A stretch of 64,000 nt of DNA, taken from Alphaproteobacteria bacterium (GTDB lineage Bacteria; Pseudomonadota; Alphaproteobacteria; SMXQ01). Every line of letters starts with the position of its first letter. Position 1 is the stretch's first letter. Of the stretch, positions 38,677-48,165 are shown one piece after another. The notes under the pieces were generated by a model. That model searched no databases, was not told where the DNA came from, and saw nothing but the letters and a program-made list of their open reading frames with translations. The stretch lies in assembly GCA_009380075.1 (NCBI GenBank), contig WHSO01000006.1:21431-85430 (forward strand), in the 5' to 3' direction. The translations under genes were made by a program, and so were the position numbers.

Positions 38677-40287
38677 GTGGCGGACCCTGCATCCATGCCC
38701 GCGGGCGTCGCGTTCAAGGCGCCGGTCATCGACGACTACAAGCACATCCTGACGCCCGAGGCCGTCGCCTTCGTGGCCGAGATCGAGCGCCGCTTCGGTT
38801 CGCGCCGGCGCGAGCTCCTTGACGCCCGCCAAGAGGTCCAGAAAAAGCTCGATTCCGGCTGGCGCCCCGATTTCCTCGAGGAAACCCGCGATACCCGGGA
38901 ACGCGACTGGACGGTGGCGCCGCTGCCCCAGGACCTCCTCGACCGCCGTGTCGAGATCACCGGGCCGACCGACCGCAAGATGGTGATCAACGCGCTCAAC
39001 TGCGGCGCCTCCGTCTTCATGACCGATTTCGAGGACGCCAACGCGCCGACCTGGGACAACATGGTGCGCGGCCAGGTCAACCTCTACGACGCGGCGCGCC
39101 GCACCATCAGCTTCGACGACCCGGTGACCAAGCGCCATTACGCGCTCAACGACACGACCGCGGTTCTGCTGGTGCGCCCGCGCGGCTGGCACCTGCCGGA
39201 AGCGCACATGCTGGTCGACGGTGAACCCGTGACCGGCGCCTTCTTCGACTTCGGCCTGTTCTTCTTCCACAACGCCAAGGAACAAATCGCCCGCGGCACC
39301 GGGCCCTATTTCTACCTGCCGAAGATGGAGCACTACCTCGAAGTGCGCCTGTGGAACGACGTGTTCAACTTCGCCCAGGACACCCTCGGCATCCCGCGTG
39401 GCACGATCAAGGCGACGATCCTGATTGAAACCATCCTTGCCGCCTTCCAGATGGACGAGTTCCTGTGGGAGATCCGGGATCACTCGGCCGGCCTCAACTG
39501 CGGGCGCTGGGACTACATCTTTTCGTTCATCAAGCGCTTCCGCAACGACCCCGCCTTCGTGCTGCCCGACCGCGGCCTCGTCACCATGGCGAGCCACTTC
39601 CTGTCCAGCTACTCGCAGCTCCTGATCAAGACCTGCCATCGCCGCAACGTCCACGCCATGGGCGGCATGGCGGCGCAGATTCCCATCCGCGGCGACGACA
39701 AGGCCAACGCCGAGGCGCTGGAGAAGGTCCGCCAGGACAAGCTGCGCGAGGTCAGGAACGGTCACGACGGCACCTGGGTCGCGCATCCGGGCCTCGTCGC
39801 CGTCGCCAAGGCGGTGTTCGACGAATACATGCCGCAACCCAACCAGATCGACAACAAGCGTGAGGACGTGAACGTCACCGCGGCGGACCTGCTCAAGGTC
39901 GCCGAAGGGCCGATCACCGAGGCGGGCTTCCGCCAGAACATCAACGTCGGGCTCCTCTATACAGAGTCCTGGCTGCGCGGGAACGGCTGCGTGCCGCTTT
40001 ACAACCTGATGGAAGACGCCGCTACCGCCGAGATTTCGCGCACCCAACTGTGGCAGTGGGTGCGCTACAAGGCGAAGCGCGCTGACGGGAAGACCATCGA
40101 CGACGGCTTGTTCAAGAAGACGCTGGACGAGGAAGTCGCCAAGATCAAGCACGGCATCAATGACGCGGCACGGGCCAAAGCCGTCGATGCCGCTGCCGAC
40201 CTCTTCCGCAAGATGGTGCTGACCAGGGAATTTTCCGAGTTCCTGACACTGCCCGCCTACGATTGGGTGGTGGAACACGGCGCCTGA
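38677..40287 (+). CDS. aceB: Malate synthase A
   Basis: A glyoxylate-shunt enzyme condensing glyoxylate with acetyl-CoA; 536 aa, the length of form A. Landmarks are FMTDFEDANAPTWDNMVRGQ, RPRGWHLPEAHMLVDGEPV, the KATILIETILAAFQMDEFLW barrel strand, MGGMAAQIPIRGDD and NINVGLLYTESWLRGNGCVP. The GTG start at 38677 (VADPASMPAG) follows GGGAG. Longer in-frame starts are not supported by a ribosome-binding site. It is divergent from the aldo/keto reductase. Confidence 0.95.
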   Translation: MADPASMPAGVAFKAPVIDDYKHILTPEAVAFVAEIERRFGSRRRELLDARQEVQKKLDSGWRPDFLEETRDTRERDWTVAPLPQDLLDRRVEITGPTDRKMVINALNCGASVFMTDFEDANAPTWDNMVRGQVNLYDAARRTISFDDPVTKRHYALNDTTAVLLVRPRGWHLPEAHMLVDGEPVTGAFFDFGLFFFHNAKEQIARGTGPYFYLPKMEHYLEVRLWNDVFNFAQDTLGIPRGTIKATILIETILAAFQMDEFLWEIRDHSAGLNCGRWDYIFSFIKRFRNDPAFVLPDRGLVTMASHFLSSYSQLLIKTCHRRNVHAMGGMAAQIPIRGDDKANAEALEKVRQDKLREVRNGHDGTWVAHPGLVAVAKAVFDEYMPQPNQIDNKREDVNVTAADLLKVAEGPITEAGFRQNINVGLLYTESWLRGNGCVPLYNLMEDAATAEISRTQLWQWVRYKAKRADGKTIDDGLFKKTLDEEVAKIKHGINDAARAKAVDAAADLFRKMVLTREFSEFLTLPAYDWVVEHGA

Positions 40288-40307
40288 CCGGACGGGGGGC
40301 CGGCACG

Positions 40308-41273
40308 ATGAGCGACATCTGGAGCGCGGCCTATACCGCGAAGAAGGGCGATGTGGCCCTCTACATGTGGCGCAAGCACGAGGGCACGCCCATCGGGGCG
40401 GCGCCCCGGCCGGTGCTGTTCCTGGTGCACGGCTCGTCGTTCTCGGGCCCATCCGGGTTCGACCTGACCGTCCCCGGCCACGACGACTATTCGCTCATGG
40501 ACGCCTTCGCCCGGCGCGGCTACGACGTCTGGACCGTGGACCATGAAGGCTACGGCCGTTCCGGCTGGCGCGAGGGCTACCGCGCCACCATCGCCGACGG
40601 GGTCGACGACCTCAGGGCCGCCGTGGCGGTGGTGCGCGAACAGACCGGCCTCGAATCGTATTTCTTCTACGGCCAGTCGTCGGGGGCGCTGCGGCTCGCG
40701 AGCTTCGCCGCCGCCTGCCCCGAAGCCTGCGCCCGCATCGTGCTCGACGCCTTCGTCTGGACCGGCGAGGGCGCGCCGACCCTGATCGAGCGGCGCAAGA
40801 AGCTCGACCAGTGGACGGGCTCGAACGCGCGGTCCGTGGATCGGGCCTTCTACCGTTCCATCTTCAACCGCGACCTGCCCGGCACCTCGGACCCGGCGGT
40901 GCCCGACGCACTCGCCGACGCGGAGCTCGAGCTCTGCGACAGGGTGCCGACCGGCACCTACGCCGACATGTGCGCCAACCTGCCGACGGTGGACCCGCTC
41001 GATATCGTCTGCCCGACCCTGATCCTGCGCGGCGAGCACGACGGCATTGCGACGGAGGAAGACCTCTTCGCCTTCTTCATGCGCCTGCCCAACACCGATA
41101 AGCAGTTCTCCATCATCGAGGGACAGGCCCATGTCTCGCCACTTGGGCTGAACCGCCGGCGCTTCTGGCACGTCATGGACGGGTTCCTGAAGATGCCGGT
41201 GCGCCGCGATCCCTACCTCGCCGAAGACCGCGACAAGATCGCGGAAAAGCGCCGCGCCGGAGGCCGGGCATGA
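40308..41273 (+). CDS. Alpha/beta-hydrolase (tandem copy 1)
   Basis: A 321-aa hydrolase. The oxyanion-side motif is LVHGSSFSGPSGFDLTVPG, the nucleophile elbow is FYGQSSGALRL (Ser in G-x-S-x-G), the acid is in RGEHDGIATEED and the histidine is in GQAHVSPLGLNRRRF. It is a cytoplasmic enzyme by absence of a signal peptide. The start at 40308 follows GGGGGG, 20 nt after malate synthase, so co-transcription is likely. It overlaps copy 2 by ATGA. The two copies share most motifs and look like a tandem duplication that has diverged. The substrate is unknown. Confidence 0.88.
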   Translation: MSDIWSAAYTAKKGDVALYMWRKHEGTPIGAAPRPVLFLVHGSSFSGPSGFDLTVPGHDDYSLMDAFARRGYDVWTVDHEGYGRSGWREGYRATIADGVDDLRAAVAVVREQTGLESYFFYGQSSGALRLASFAAACPEACARIVLDAFVWTGEGAPTLIERRKKLDQWTGSNARSVDRAFYRSIFNRDLPGTSDPAVPDALADAELELCDRVPTGTYADMCANLPTVDPLDIVCPTLILRGEHDGIATEEDLFAFFMRLPNTDKQFSIIEGQAHVSPLGLNRRRFWHVMDGFLKMPVRRDPYLAEDRDKIAEKRRAGGRA

Positions 41274-42178
41274 GCCGCATCCGCGCACAGGAATACACGG
41301 TCAAGAAGGGTAACGTGCCGCTCCACGTCTACCGCAAGCACGCCGCCGGCGCGGGTGCAGGGGGGCCGCGCCCGGTCCTGTTCCTGGTGCACGGCTCGTC
41401 GTTCTCGGGCCGCTCGGGCTTCGACCTGCAGGTGCCGGGCAAGGACGACTATTCGATGATGGATCACTTCGCCCGCCTCGGCTGCGACGTCTGGACCATG
41501 GACCATGAAGGCTACGGCCGCTCCGGCTGGGGCGATGGCGCGTTCTCCTACGTGAAGGAAGGCGTGGACGATCTCAAGGCGGCCATGCCGGTGGTCGAAG
41601 CGGAGACCGGCGCGAAATCCATGCTCATGTATGGCGGCTCGTCGGGCGCGCTGCGGGCCGTCTGTTTTGCGGCCGCCTGCCCGGAGAAGGTGTCGCGCCT
41701 CGCCCTCGCCGCCATGGTCTATACCGGCAAGGGCTCGCCGACGCTCGCGGAGCGGGCGAAGAAGCTCGACCTGTGGAAATCCTCAAACAAGCGCCCCGTC
41801 GATCACGCCTTCTTCTCGACCATCTTCACCCGCGACAAGCCCGGCACGTCGGAGGACGTGGTGGCGAAGGCGCTCGCCGATTCGGAGGCGCCGCTCTGCA
41901 CCCACGTGCCGACCGGCACCTACATCGACATGTGCGCGCACCTGCCGCTGGTCGAGCCCGAGGCGGTGACCTGCCCGACCCTGCTGGTGCGGTCCGAGCA
42001 CGACGGCATCGCCACCGACGAGGACGTGATGGAGTTCTTCGCCCGGCTACCCAACAAGGACAAGCAGTTCACCATGATGGACGGCCAGTCCCACGCGGCG
42101 ACGTTGGGCCTCAACCGCCACCGTTTCTGTCACGTGCTGCACGTCTTCCTGTCGATGCCGGCGAAGGCGAGGGCCTAA
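41270..42178 (+). CDS. Alpha/beta-hydrolase (tandem copy 2)
   Basis: A 302-aa paralogue of the preceding gene. It has the same LVHGSSFSGRSGFDLQVPG motif, nucleophile in MYGGSSGALRAV, acid in VRSEHDGIATDED and histidine in GQSHAATLGLNRHRF. It lacks the charged C-terminal extension of copy 1. Its start overlaps copy 1 (ATGA), and its TAA stop overlaps the convergent molybdenum hydroxylase stop (CTAA, 42175-42178). Two specialised hydrolases in tandem suggest stepwise or dual-substrate ester or amide cleavage, but that is inference. Confidence 0.88.
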   Translation: MSRIRAQEYTVKKGNVPLHVYRKHAAGAGAGGPRPVLFLVHGSSFSGRSGFDLQVPGKDDYSMMDHFARLGCDVWTMDHEGYGRSGWGDGAFSYVKEGVDDLKAAMPVVEAETGAKSMLMYGGSSGALRAVCFAAACPEKVSRLALAAMVYTGKGSPTLAERAKKLDLWKSSNKRPVDHAFFSTIFTRDKPGTSEDVVAKALADSEAPLCTHVPTGTYIDMCAHLPLVEPEAVTCPTLLVRSEHDGIATDEDVMEFFARLPNKDKQFTMMDGQSHAATLGLNRHRFCHVLHVFLSMPAKARA

Positions 42179-44535
42179 GCGCTTTTTTCCTTCGCCTTTT
42201 GAATCTCCCGCCACACGGATTCGGACGTGACCGGCATTTCGATATGCCGGATGCCGAAGGGCGACAGCGCATCGACGGTGGCGTTGACGACGACGGCGAG
42301 CGCCGGGGTCGTGCCGCCTTCGCCGCCGCCGCGCACGCCGAGCTTGTTGCGGGGCGAGGGCACTTCGTGGATCGCGACCTTGAAGTCCGGCAGCCGGTGG
42401 GCCCGCGGCATGGCGTAGTCCATGAACGTCCCGGCCATGAGCTGCGCCGTCTCCGGTGCATAGACCATGTGCTCCCACAGCGCCTGGCCGATGCCCTGCG
42501 TGGCGCCGCCGTGGCTCTGGCCGCGCAGGATCAGCGGGTTGATGGCGCGGCCGACGTCGTCCACCGCGGCATAGGCAACGATGTCGGTGTGGCCGGTCTC
42601 GGGGTCGATCTCCACCTCGCAGACGTGGCAGCCGTAGGGGAAGGAGCCGAGGTGCACGATCTCGTCGCAGGTGGCGGCGAGCGGCCCGCGCAGGTCGTCG
42701 GGCAGGGTGTCGTCGGTCTCCGCCGCGCCGGCGATCTCGAAGATATCGAGGGACCGGTTGGTGCCGTCGAGCTTGAAGCGGCCATCCTCGAAGCGGATGC
42801 GCTCGGCCGCCGCGCCGAGCACATGGGCGGCGATGCGGATCGCCTTGTCGCGGATGTCGTCGCTCGCCTTGCCGATGACGATGCCGGCCATGCGCATGGA
42901 GCGTGCCGAATGGGAGCCGCCGCCCTCGTGCACCACGGCGGTGTCGCCGGTGATCAGGCGGACGCTGTCGGCGGGAACGCCGAGCCAGTCCACCAGGAGC
43001 TGGGCGAAGCTGGTCTCGTGCCCCTGGCCCGACGACAGGGTGCCGATGACGAGGTCCACATGGCCGTCGCCGTGGACGGTGATGTCGGTGCGCTCGCGCG
43101 GGTAGCCGCCGGTGAGCTCCAGGTAATTGGAGACGCCGATGCCGCGCAGCTTGCCGCGCGCCGCCGCTTCCCTGCGCCGGGCCGCGAACCCGTCCCAGCC
43201 GCCCATAGCGAGCGCCAGCGACATCACCTTGTCGTAGGCACCGCAGTCGTAGGGCAGGCCGAGGGCATTGGTGTAGCCCTCGCCGATACGCGGGATGAAA
43301 TTGCGCCGACGGATCTCGACGCGGTCGAAGCCGTGCGCGGCGCAGGCGATGTCGATCAGGCGCTCGAGGATGAACATGGCCTCCGGCCGGCCGGATGAGC
43401 GGTAGTTGTTGACCGGCGGCTTGTTGCTCATCACCGCCTGGGCGCGGAAATGGGCGGCCGGGATGTCGTAGACGCCGGTCATCAGCTCGACGCCTTTGAT
43501 CAGTGGGACAAAAGTAATTGGATAGGCGCCGAGGTTGAGGCAATTGGTGCCGTGGATGGCGAGGAAACGGCCGTCCGCGTCGAGCGCGAGCTCCACGTCG
43601 GCGGTCAGGTCGCGCCCCTGATAGTCGCTGAGGAAGGATTCGCTGCGCGCGGCGGTCCATTTGACCGGGCGGCCTAGGCGCTTTGCCGCCCAGACCACCA
43701 GCGGGAATTCCGGATAGATGGCGTTGCGGGTGCCGAAATTGCCGCCCACTTCCATCGCCGTGACGCGGACCTTGTCTTCCTGGATGCCGAGAATGGCGGC
43801 GACCTCGCGCCGCTGGCGCACGACGCCGCCCGAACCCGCGTGGAGCGTGTGCATGCCGGTATCGGGATCGTAGGCGCCCACCGCCGCGCGCGGTTCCATC
43901 GGCACGCCGGTGACGCGCTGGATGCGGGTCGAAAGCTTCACGACATGGGCGGCGCGGGCGAAGGCGGCCTCGGTCGCCGCCGGGTCGCCGGCGTCGGCAT
44001 CGACCAGCAGGTTGCTCGCCTGGTCGTCCCACAGCCGCGGCGCATCCGGTGACGCGGCCGCTTTCGCCTCGGTGACGGAGGGCAGGGGTTCGTAGTCCAC
44101 GGCGACCATCTCTGCCGCGTCCTGGGCCTCTGCCCGGGTCTCGGCGACGACGAGGGCCACCGCCTCGCCGTTGAAGCGGACCCGGTCGCGTGCCAGCATG
44201 AACTGGGGCGGCGACACCGGCACCTTGCCGGAGCGGTGGGTGAGCTGGATGTCCGGCGGGCCGGAGCGCGGCGGCGGGTGATGGATCGGCCGGACGCCGT
44301 CGGCGGCGGCATCGTCGGCCGTCAGCACCGCGACGACGCCGGGGGACGCCAGCGCCGCCGTCGTGTCGATGCGGCGGATGCGCGCGTGGCCGTGGGGCGA
44401 CCGCACCATGGCGGCGTGAAGCTGGCCCGGCAGGTTCACGTCGTCGGAATAGGTGCCGCGCCCGGTCAGCAGCCGGCCGTCCTCGCGGCGCGGCAGGGGC
44501 GCGCCGATCCCGGTGTTGACGGTGACGGTGGCCAT
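42175..44535 (-). CDS. Xanthine dehydrogenase-family molybdopterin subunit (CoxL-like), orphan
   Basis: The 786-aa large subunit of a molybdenum hydroxylase. N-terminal segments are LPRREDGRLLTGRGTYSDDV, then VNNYRSSGRPEAMFILERLI, and GTLSSGQGHETSFAQLLVDW (Moco-binding). The C-terminal active-site region is KLGVRGGGEGGTTPA (GxGE-type glutamate). The CO-dehydrogenase form I motif AYxCSFR is absent, so CO oxidation is not supported. FAD (CoxM) and [2Fe-2S] (CoxS) subunit genes are missing next to it; instead panE-like and acyl-CoA ligase genes precede it in an operon (4-nt gap). The substrate is unknown; aldehydes, carboxylates or N-heterocycles are possible. Confidence 0.9.
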   Translation of the reverse strand: MATVTVNTGIGAPLPRREDGRLLTGRGTYSDDVNLPGQLHAAMVRSPHGHARIRRIDTTAALASPGVVAVLTADDAAADGVRPIHHPPPRSGPPDIQLTHRSGKVPVSPPQFMLARDRVRFNGEAVALVVAETRAEAQDAAEMVAVDYEPLPSVTEAKAAASPDAPRLWDDQASNLLVDADAGDPAATEAAFARAAHVVKLSTRIQRVTGVPMEPRAAVGAYDPDTGMHTLHAGSGGVVRQRREVAAILGIQEDKVRVTAMEVGGNFGTRNAIYPEFPLVVWAAKRLGRPVKWTAARSESFLSDYQGRDLTADVELALDADGRFLAIHGTNCLNLGAYPITFVPLIKGVELMTGVYDIPAAHFRAQAVMSNKPPVNNYRSSGRPEAMFILERLIDIACAAHGFDRVEIRRRNFIPRIGEGYTNALGLPYDCGAYDKVMSLALAMGGWDGFAARRREAAARGKLRGIGVSNYLELTGGYPRERTDITVHGDGHVDLVIGTLSSGQGHETSFAQLLVDWLGVPADSVRLITGDTAVVHEGGGSHSARSMRMAGIVIGKASDDIRDKAIRIAAHVLGAAAERIRFEDGRFKLDGTNRSLDIFEIAGAAETDDTLPDDLRGPLAATCDEIVHLGSFPYGCHVCEVEIDPETGHTDIVAYAAVDDVGRAINPLILRGQSHGGATQGIGQALWEHMVYAPETAQLMAGTFMDYAMPRAHRLPDFKVAIHEVPSPRNKLGVRGGGEGGTTPALAVVVNATVDALSPFGIRHIEMPVTSESVWREIQKAKEKSA

Positions 44536-44539
44536 GGTG

Positions 44540-45538
44540 TCAGTCCGCCGCCGGGCGGGTGTAGACCCCCGCCGCTTCGGCCCGCTGCTGGACCAGCGCC
44601 AGCACCGCGTCGATATGGGGCGTCGCCACGCCGGTGAGGCGACCCATCTCCTGCACCGCGGTGACCAGGGCGTCGATCTCCATCGGCCGTCCGCGCTCCA
44701 GGTCCTGCAGCATCGAGGTCTTGTGGGCGCCGACCGCGGCGGCGCCGTCGATACGCTTGTCGACCGAGACGGGGAATTTGACGCCAAGCGCCTCGCCGAT
44801 CGCCTGGGCCTCGGCCATCATGGCGCGGGCCAGCGCCCGGGTGCCGGGGTCGGTGGCAATGACATCAAGGGTGGCATGGGTCAGCGCCGAGATCGGGTTG
44901 AAGCAGAGATTGCCCCACAGCTTGATCCAGATCTCGTCGCGGATGCGCGGGCGCACCGGCGCCTTGAGCCCGGCCGCGATCAGGGCGGTGGAGAAGGCTT
45001 CGATCCGCGCAGTCTTTTCGCCGCTGGGCTCGCCCAGCGTGAAGCGGTCGCCGGAGACGTGCCGGATGACGCCGGGCTCGGGCACCTCGCAGGCCGGATA
45101 GACGATACAGCCGATGGCGCGCTCGGGGCCGATGCCGTCCCACTGCACGTCGCCAGGATCGACGCTGGCGAGGCGGCGGCCGTCATGGGGGCCGCCGTGG
45201 CCGTAGAAGTACCACCACGGCACGCCGTTGACCGCCCAGACGACGGCAGTGTCGGGGCCGAGCAGCGGCTGCATCGCGGGAACGACGGCGGGCACCGAAT
45301 GGGCCTTGAGGCTGATGACGACATAGTCCTGCGGCCCGGCATCGCGCGGATCCTCCACTGCTGTGGGGCGCAGCACGGTCTCCTTGCCGTCCTCGATCAG
45401 GCGAAGGCCCTTGTCCTGCATGGCCTTCAGGTGCGGCCCGCGCGCGATCAGCGTCACTTTGGCATCGGTGGCGAGCAGCCTCGCGCCGATGTAGCCGCCG
45501 ATGGCACCGGCGCCGAAGACACAGACGCGGATCGTCAC
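44540..45538 (-). CDS. Ketopantoate reductase-family (PanE/ApbA) protein, copy 1
   Basis: A 332-aa NADP-dependent 2-oxoacid reductase-like protein. The dinucleotide motif is VFGAGAIGGYIGARL, the catalytic lysine is in DEIWIKLWGNLCFNP and the later PanE region is MLQDLERGRPMEIDAL. It starts with a 4-nt overlap (ATGA) after the acyl-CoA ligase and lies 4 nt before the CoxL-like gene, so all three are one operon. This setting argues for a catabolic hydroxyacid/oxoacid role rather than pantothenate synthesis. A second family member is at 53025. Confidence 0.88.
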   Translation of the reverse strand: MTIRVCVFGAGAIGGYIGARLLATDAKVTLIARGPHLKAMQDKGLRLIEDGKETVLRPTAVEDPRDAGPQDYVVISLKAHSVPAVVPAMQPLLGPDTAVVWAVNGVPWWYFYGHGGPHDGRRLASVDPGDVQWDGIGPERAIGCIVYPACEVPEPGVIRHVSGDRFTLGEPSGEKTARIEAFSTALIAAGLKAPVRPRIRDEIWIKLWGNLCFNPISALTHATLDVIATDPGTRALARAMMAEAQAIGEALGVKFPVSVDKRIDGAAAVGAHKTSMLQDLERGRPMEIDALVTAVQEMGRLTGVATPHIDAVLALVQQRAEAAGVYTRPAAD

Positions 45539-47067
45539 GCGCCGGCCCCGAGGCCGAGCTTTTCCGCCAGCCCGATGCGCTGCAGCTTGCCCGTCGCCCC
45601 CTTGGGGATTTCGGCGACGAACAGGATCTTGCGCGGCACCTTGAATTCGGCCAGCCGCTTGCGGGCGAACTCGCGCAATTCGTTCTCCGTGCAGGCCTTG
45701 CCCTCGCGCAGCACCACGGCGGCGGCGACCTCCTCGCCGAGCTTCGGATGCGGCATGGCAAAGGTGACGACCTGCCCGACTGCCTCGTGGTCGAGCAGCA
45801 CCTCGTCCACCTCGCGGGGCGAAATCTTTTCGCCGCCGCGGTTGATGATTTCCTTCAGGCGCCCGGTAATGGCGAGATAACCCTCCGCATCCATCACGCC
45901 CTGGTCGCCGGTGCGGAACCAGCCGTTGGTGAAGGCCTCGGCGTTGGCCTTGGCATTGGCCTCGTAGCCCGGCGTGACGTTGGGGCCGCGGATGACGATC
46001 TCCCCCGTCTCGCCACGGGCCAGAAGCTTGCCGTCCATGGCCATGATGGCAATGTCGGGTCCGGCGGGGATGCCGACCGTGCCGGGCTTGCGTGGGTTGG
46101 GTGGCAGCGGGTTCGACGCCATCTGGTGGGCGGCCTCGGTCATGCCGTAGGCCTCGATCACCGGCGCGCCGAAGACGCGCTCGAGCTCGGCCATCACCTG
46201 GGGCGGCAGCGACGACGACGACGAACGGACGAAGCGCAGTGGGTTACGGCCTATGATCTCCGCGTTGCGCTCGGCGCGCGCGAGGATCGCCTGGTGCATG
46301 GTCGGCACGGCGGTGTACCAGGTCGGATGCACCTCGTCCATCCAGCCGAAGAACCGGAGCGCGTTGAACCCCGGCGAGCAGAACACGGCAGCGCCGGCGC
46401 CGACGGAGGACAGCACCGCCGCGATCAGCCCGTGGATGTGGAACAGCGGCATGATGTTGAGGCAGCGGTCGGCGGGCGTCAGCGCCAGAGTCGTGGCGAT
46501 GTGCCGGGCCGAGGCGGCGACATTGCCCTGGGTCAGTGGCACGATCTTGGGTCGCGACGTGGTGCCCGAAGTGTGCAGCACCAGCGCCACGTCGCCCGCT
46601 TCCGCCATGCCCGCCTTCGTCGCGGTGTCGCCCTTGCCGGCGGCGGGTAGGGCGAAGGTGCCGGCGGGGTCGTCCGGCCCCCACGAGATTTCATGCACCG
46701 GCACGTTCAGCTTCTTCGCCACCGCTATGGCGGGCGAGGTGCTGCCCCGTTCGACGACCAGCGCCCTGGCGCCGAGGTCGGAGAGATAGAACTCGAATTC
46801 CTCGGCCTTGTAGTCGGGGTTGAGCGGCGCCGTCGTCGCCCCGCAGGCGATGGCGAGGAACGCGGTTGCCATCTCCGGCCCGTTGGGCAGCACGATGGCG
46901 ACGCGGTCGCCCCGCCCGATGCCGAGGGCGTTGAGGTCGCGAACGGTCCGTTCCGCCAGGGCGCGCAGCCCGGCGAAGTCGAGCGTCGCCCGTCCAGGCG
47001 CGCCGATGGCGGGCGCGCCGGCGCCGCCGGCGGCGAGGAGGTTTCCTACAGTCGTGAACTCGGTCAT
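45535..47067 (-). CDS. AMP-dependent acyl-CoA synthetase, oxalate-CoA-ligase-like
   Basis: A 510-aa ANL-superfamily ligase. The P-loop is VLHTSGTTSRPKIVPLTQGN, then MPLFHIHGLIAAVLSSV, WYTAVPTMHQAIL, EAYGMTEAAHQMASNPLPP, GYLAITGRLKEIINRGGEKI and the catalytic lysine in IPKGATGKLQRI. The motif set is that of oxalate-CoA ligases (Pcs60/AAE3) and close relatives, so a short dicarboxylate or similar acid is a fair guess. It is the first gene of the operon with PanE-like and CoxL-like genes. No formyl-CoA transferase or oxalyl-CoA decarboxylase lies nearby, which weakens an oxalate pathway. Confidence 0.85.
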   Translation of the reverse strand: MTEFTTVGNLLAAGGAGAPAIGAPGRATLDFAGLRALAERTVRDLNALGIGRGDRVAIVLPNGPEMATAFLAIACGATTAPLNPDYKAEEFEFYLSDLGARALVVERGSTSPAIAVAKKLNVPVHEISWGPDDPAGTFALPAAGKGDTATKAGMAEAGDVALVLHTSGTTSRPKIVPLTQGNVAASARHIATTLALTPADRCLNIMPLFHIHGLIAAVLSSVGAGAAVFCSPGFNALRFFGWMDEVHPTWYTAVPTMHQAILARAERNAEIIGRNPLRFVRSSSSSLPPQVMAELERVFGAPVIEAYGMTEAAHQMASNPLPPNPRKPGTVGIPAGPDIAIMAMDGKLLARGETGEIVIRGPNVTPGYEANAKANAEAFTNGWFRTGDQGVMDAEGYLAITGRLKEIINRGGEKISPREVDEVLLDHEAVGQVVTFAMPHPKLGEEVAAAVVLREGKACTENELREFARKRLAEFKVPRKILFVAEIPKGATGKLQRIGLAEKLGLGAGA

Positions 47068-47101
47068 GTCTTACGGTCCGCTTGATCGATGATGTTGTGG
47101 T

Positions 47102-48154
47102 TCAGCCGCCGCCGTAGGTGGCGAAGGCGGTGCGAATGCGGCGGCGGTCGAATCCCGCCCGGCGCGCGAGCGCGAGCAGGATGCGTGCCTTGGCCGGGTC
47201 GAGCCATCCGGCCCGGATCAGCCCGCGCGAAACGAGGTCCATTTCCGAGCCCTTGAATCCGTAGGTCCGTGCCAGCACCGGCCCGGCGCCGGCCCGGCTC
47301 GCCAGAATGACGGGTACGCGGCGGGCGAGCGCTTCGGCCGCGTCGGCCGCCTTGGGCGTCAGGTGGCCGCCGCCCATGGCGGCGACGACGACCCCGGCGA
47401 GATCCTCGTCGTAGGCCGCACGCAGAAGTGCCCCGTCGTCGCCCTGGTGCGCGGCGATGACGGCGACGGGACGCACGTCCTTGGGTCGGACCGGAATGGC
47501 GACGACGGTGGCCGCGGTGGGGTAGAGGAGGATCCGCGCCTCGCCCTCGGCGATGAAACCGATGGGCCCGGCATTGGGCGAGGTGAAGGCGTCGGGTGCA
47601 CTGGTGTGAGTCTTGCGCACCAGCGCAGCGGCGTGGATGCGGTCGCCCATCACCACCAGGGTACCGAGCCCTTCCGCTGCGGGGCTGGCGGCGACGGTGA
47701 TGGCGGCAAGCAGGTTGGCCGGCCCGTCCGCGCCCGCGAGCGCCGGATGGCGCATGGCGCCGGTGACCACCACCGGCAGGCGCGCGCCCACCATCAGGTC
47801 GAGGGCGAAGGCGGTCTCCTCGATCGTGTCGGTGCCTTGGGTGACGACGGCGGGGGCGCGGCCCTTGATAATGGCGCGGGCAAGCCCGATCAGATGCTCG
47901 TCACTGAGGTGCGCGCCCGGCAGGCGGCGGAGGTCGAAGGTCTTGATGCGGGCGATGCGGTCGAGCCCGGGTACCGCGCGGCACAGCCCGCGCGCCGTCA
48001 GTCGGGGCTCGACCCCTCCGGCCGGAGCGCGTCCGGCGGCGGACGGCGCCTTGCGGGCGGTCCGGGCCGCGGGCGCGGCGCCGCGGCCACCGGGTGGGGC
48101 GGCCATGGCGATCGTGCCGCCGAGGGCGAAGACATTGACGGTCGTCAGGGACAT
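47102..48154 (-). CDS. L-asparaginase-family protein
   Basis: A 350-aa type I/II asparaginase-fold enzyme. The first catalytic threonine is in FALGGTIAM and the second in VVTQGTDTIEETAFALD; GAMRHPALAGADGPANL follows. Between the first motif and the substrate loop is an insertion of about 30 Ala/Pro/Gly/Arg residues (GGRGAAPAARTARKAPSAAG) not expected in the family. No signal peptide is evident, so it is probably cytoplasmic. It follows the OsmC gene by 11 nt and precedes the acyl-CoA ligase by 34 nt on the same strand, so it may be in the same transcript. Confidence 0.88.
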   Translation of the reverse strand: MSLTTVNVFALGGTIAMAAPPGGRGAAPAARTARKAPSAAGRAPAGGVEPRLTARGLCRAVPGLDRIARIKTFDLRRLPGAHLSDEHLIGLARAIIKGRAPAVVTQGTDTIEETAFALDLMVGARLPVVVTGAMRHPALAGADGPANLLAAITVAASPAAEGLGTLVVMGDRIHAAALVRKTHTSAPDAFTSPNAGPIGFIAEGEARILLYPTAATVVAIPVRPKDVRPVAVIAAHQGDDGALLRAAYDEDLAGVVVAAMGGGHLTPKAADAAEALARRVPVILASRAGAGPVLARTYGFKGSEMDLVSRGLIRAGWLDPAKARILLALARRAGFDRRRIRTAFATYGGG

Positions 48155-48165
48155 GACGGCCGATC

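Noticed and set aside
42175..44535. CO dehydrogenase large subunit
   Set aside because: The form I active-site motif AYxCSFR is absent (the equivalent region reads NNYRSSGRPEA), and no coxM or coxS genes are adjacent. Only the general family is supported.
45535..47067. Complete oxalate degradation pathway
   Set aside because: Only the ligase-like gene is present. No oxalyl-CoA decarboxylase or formyl-CoA transferase was seen in the window.
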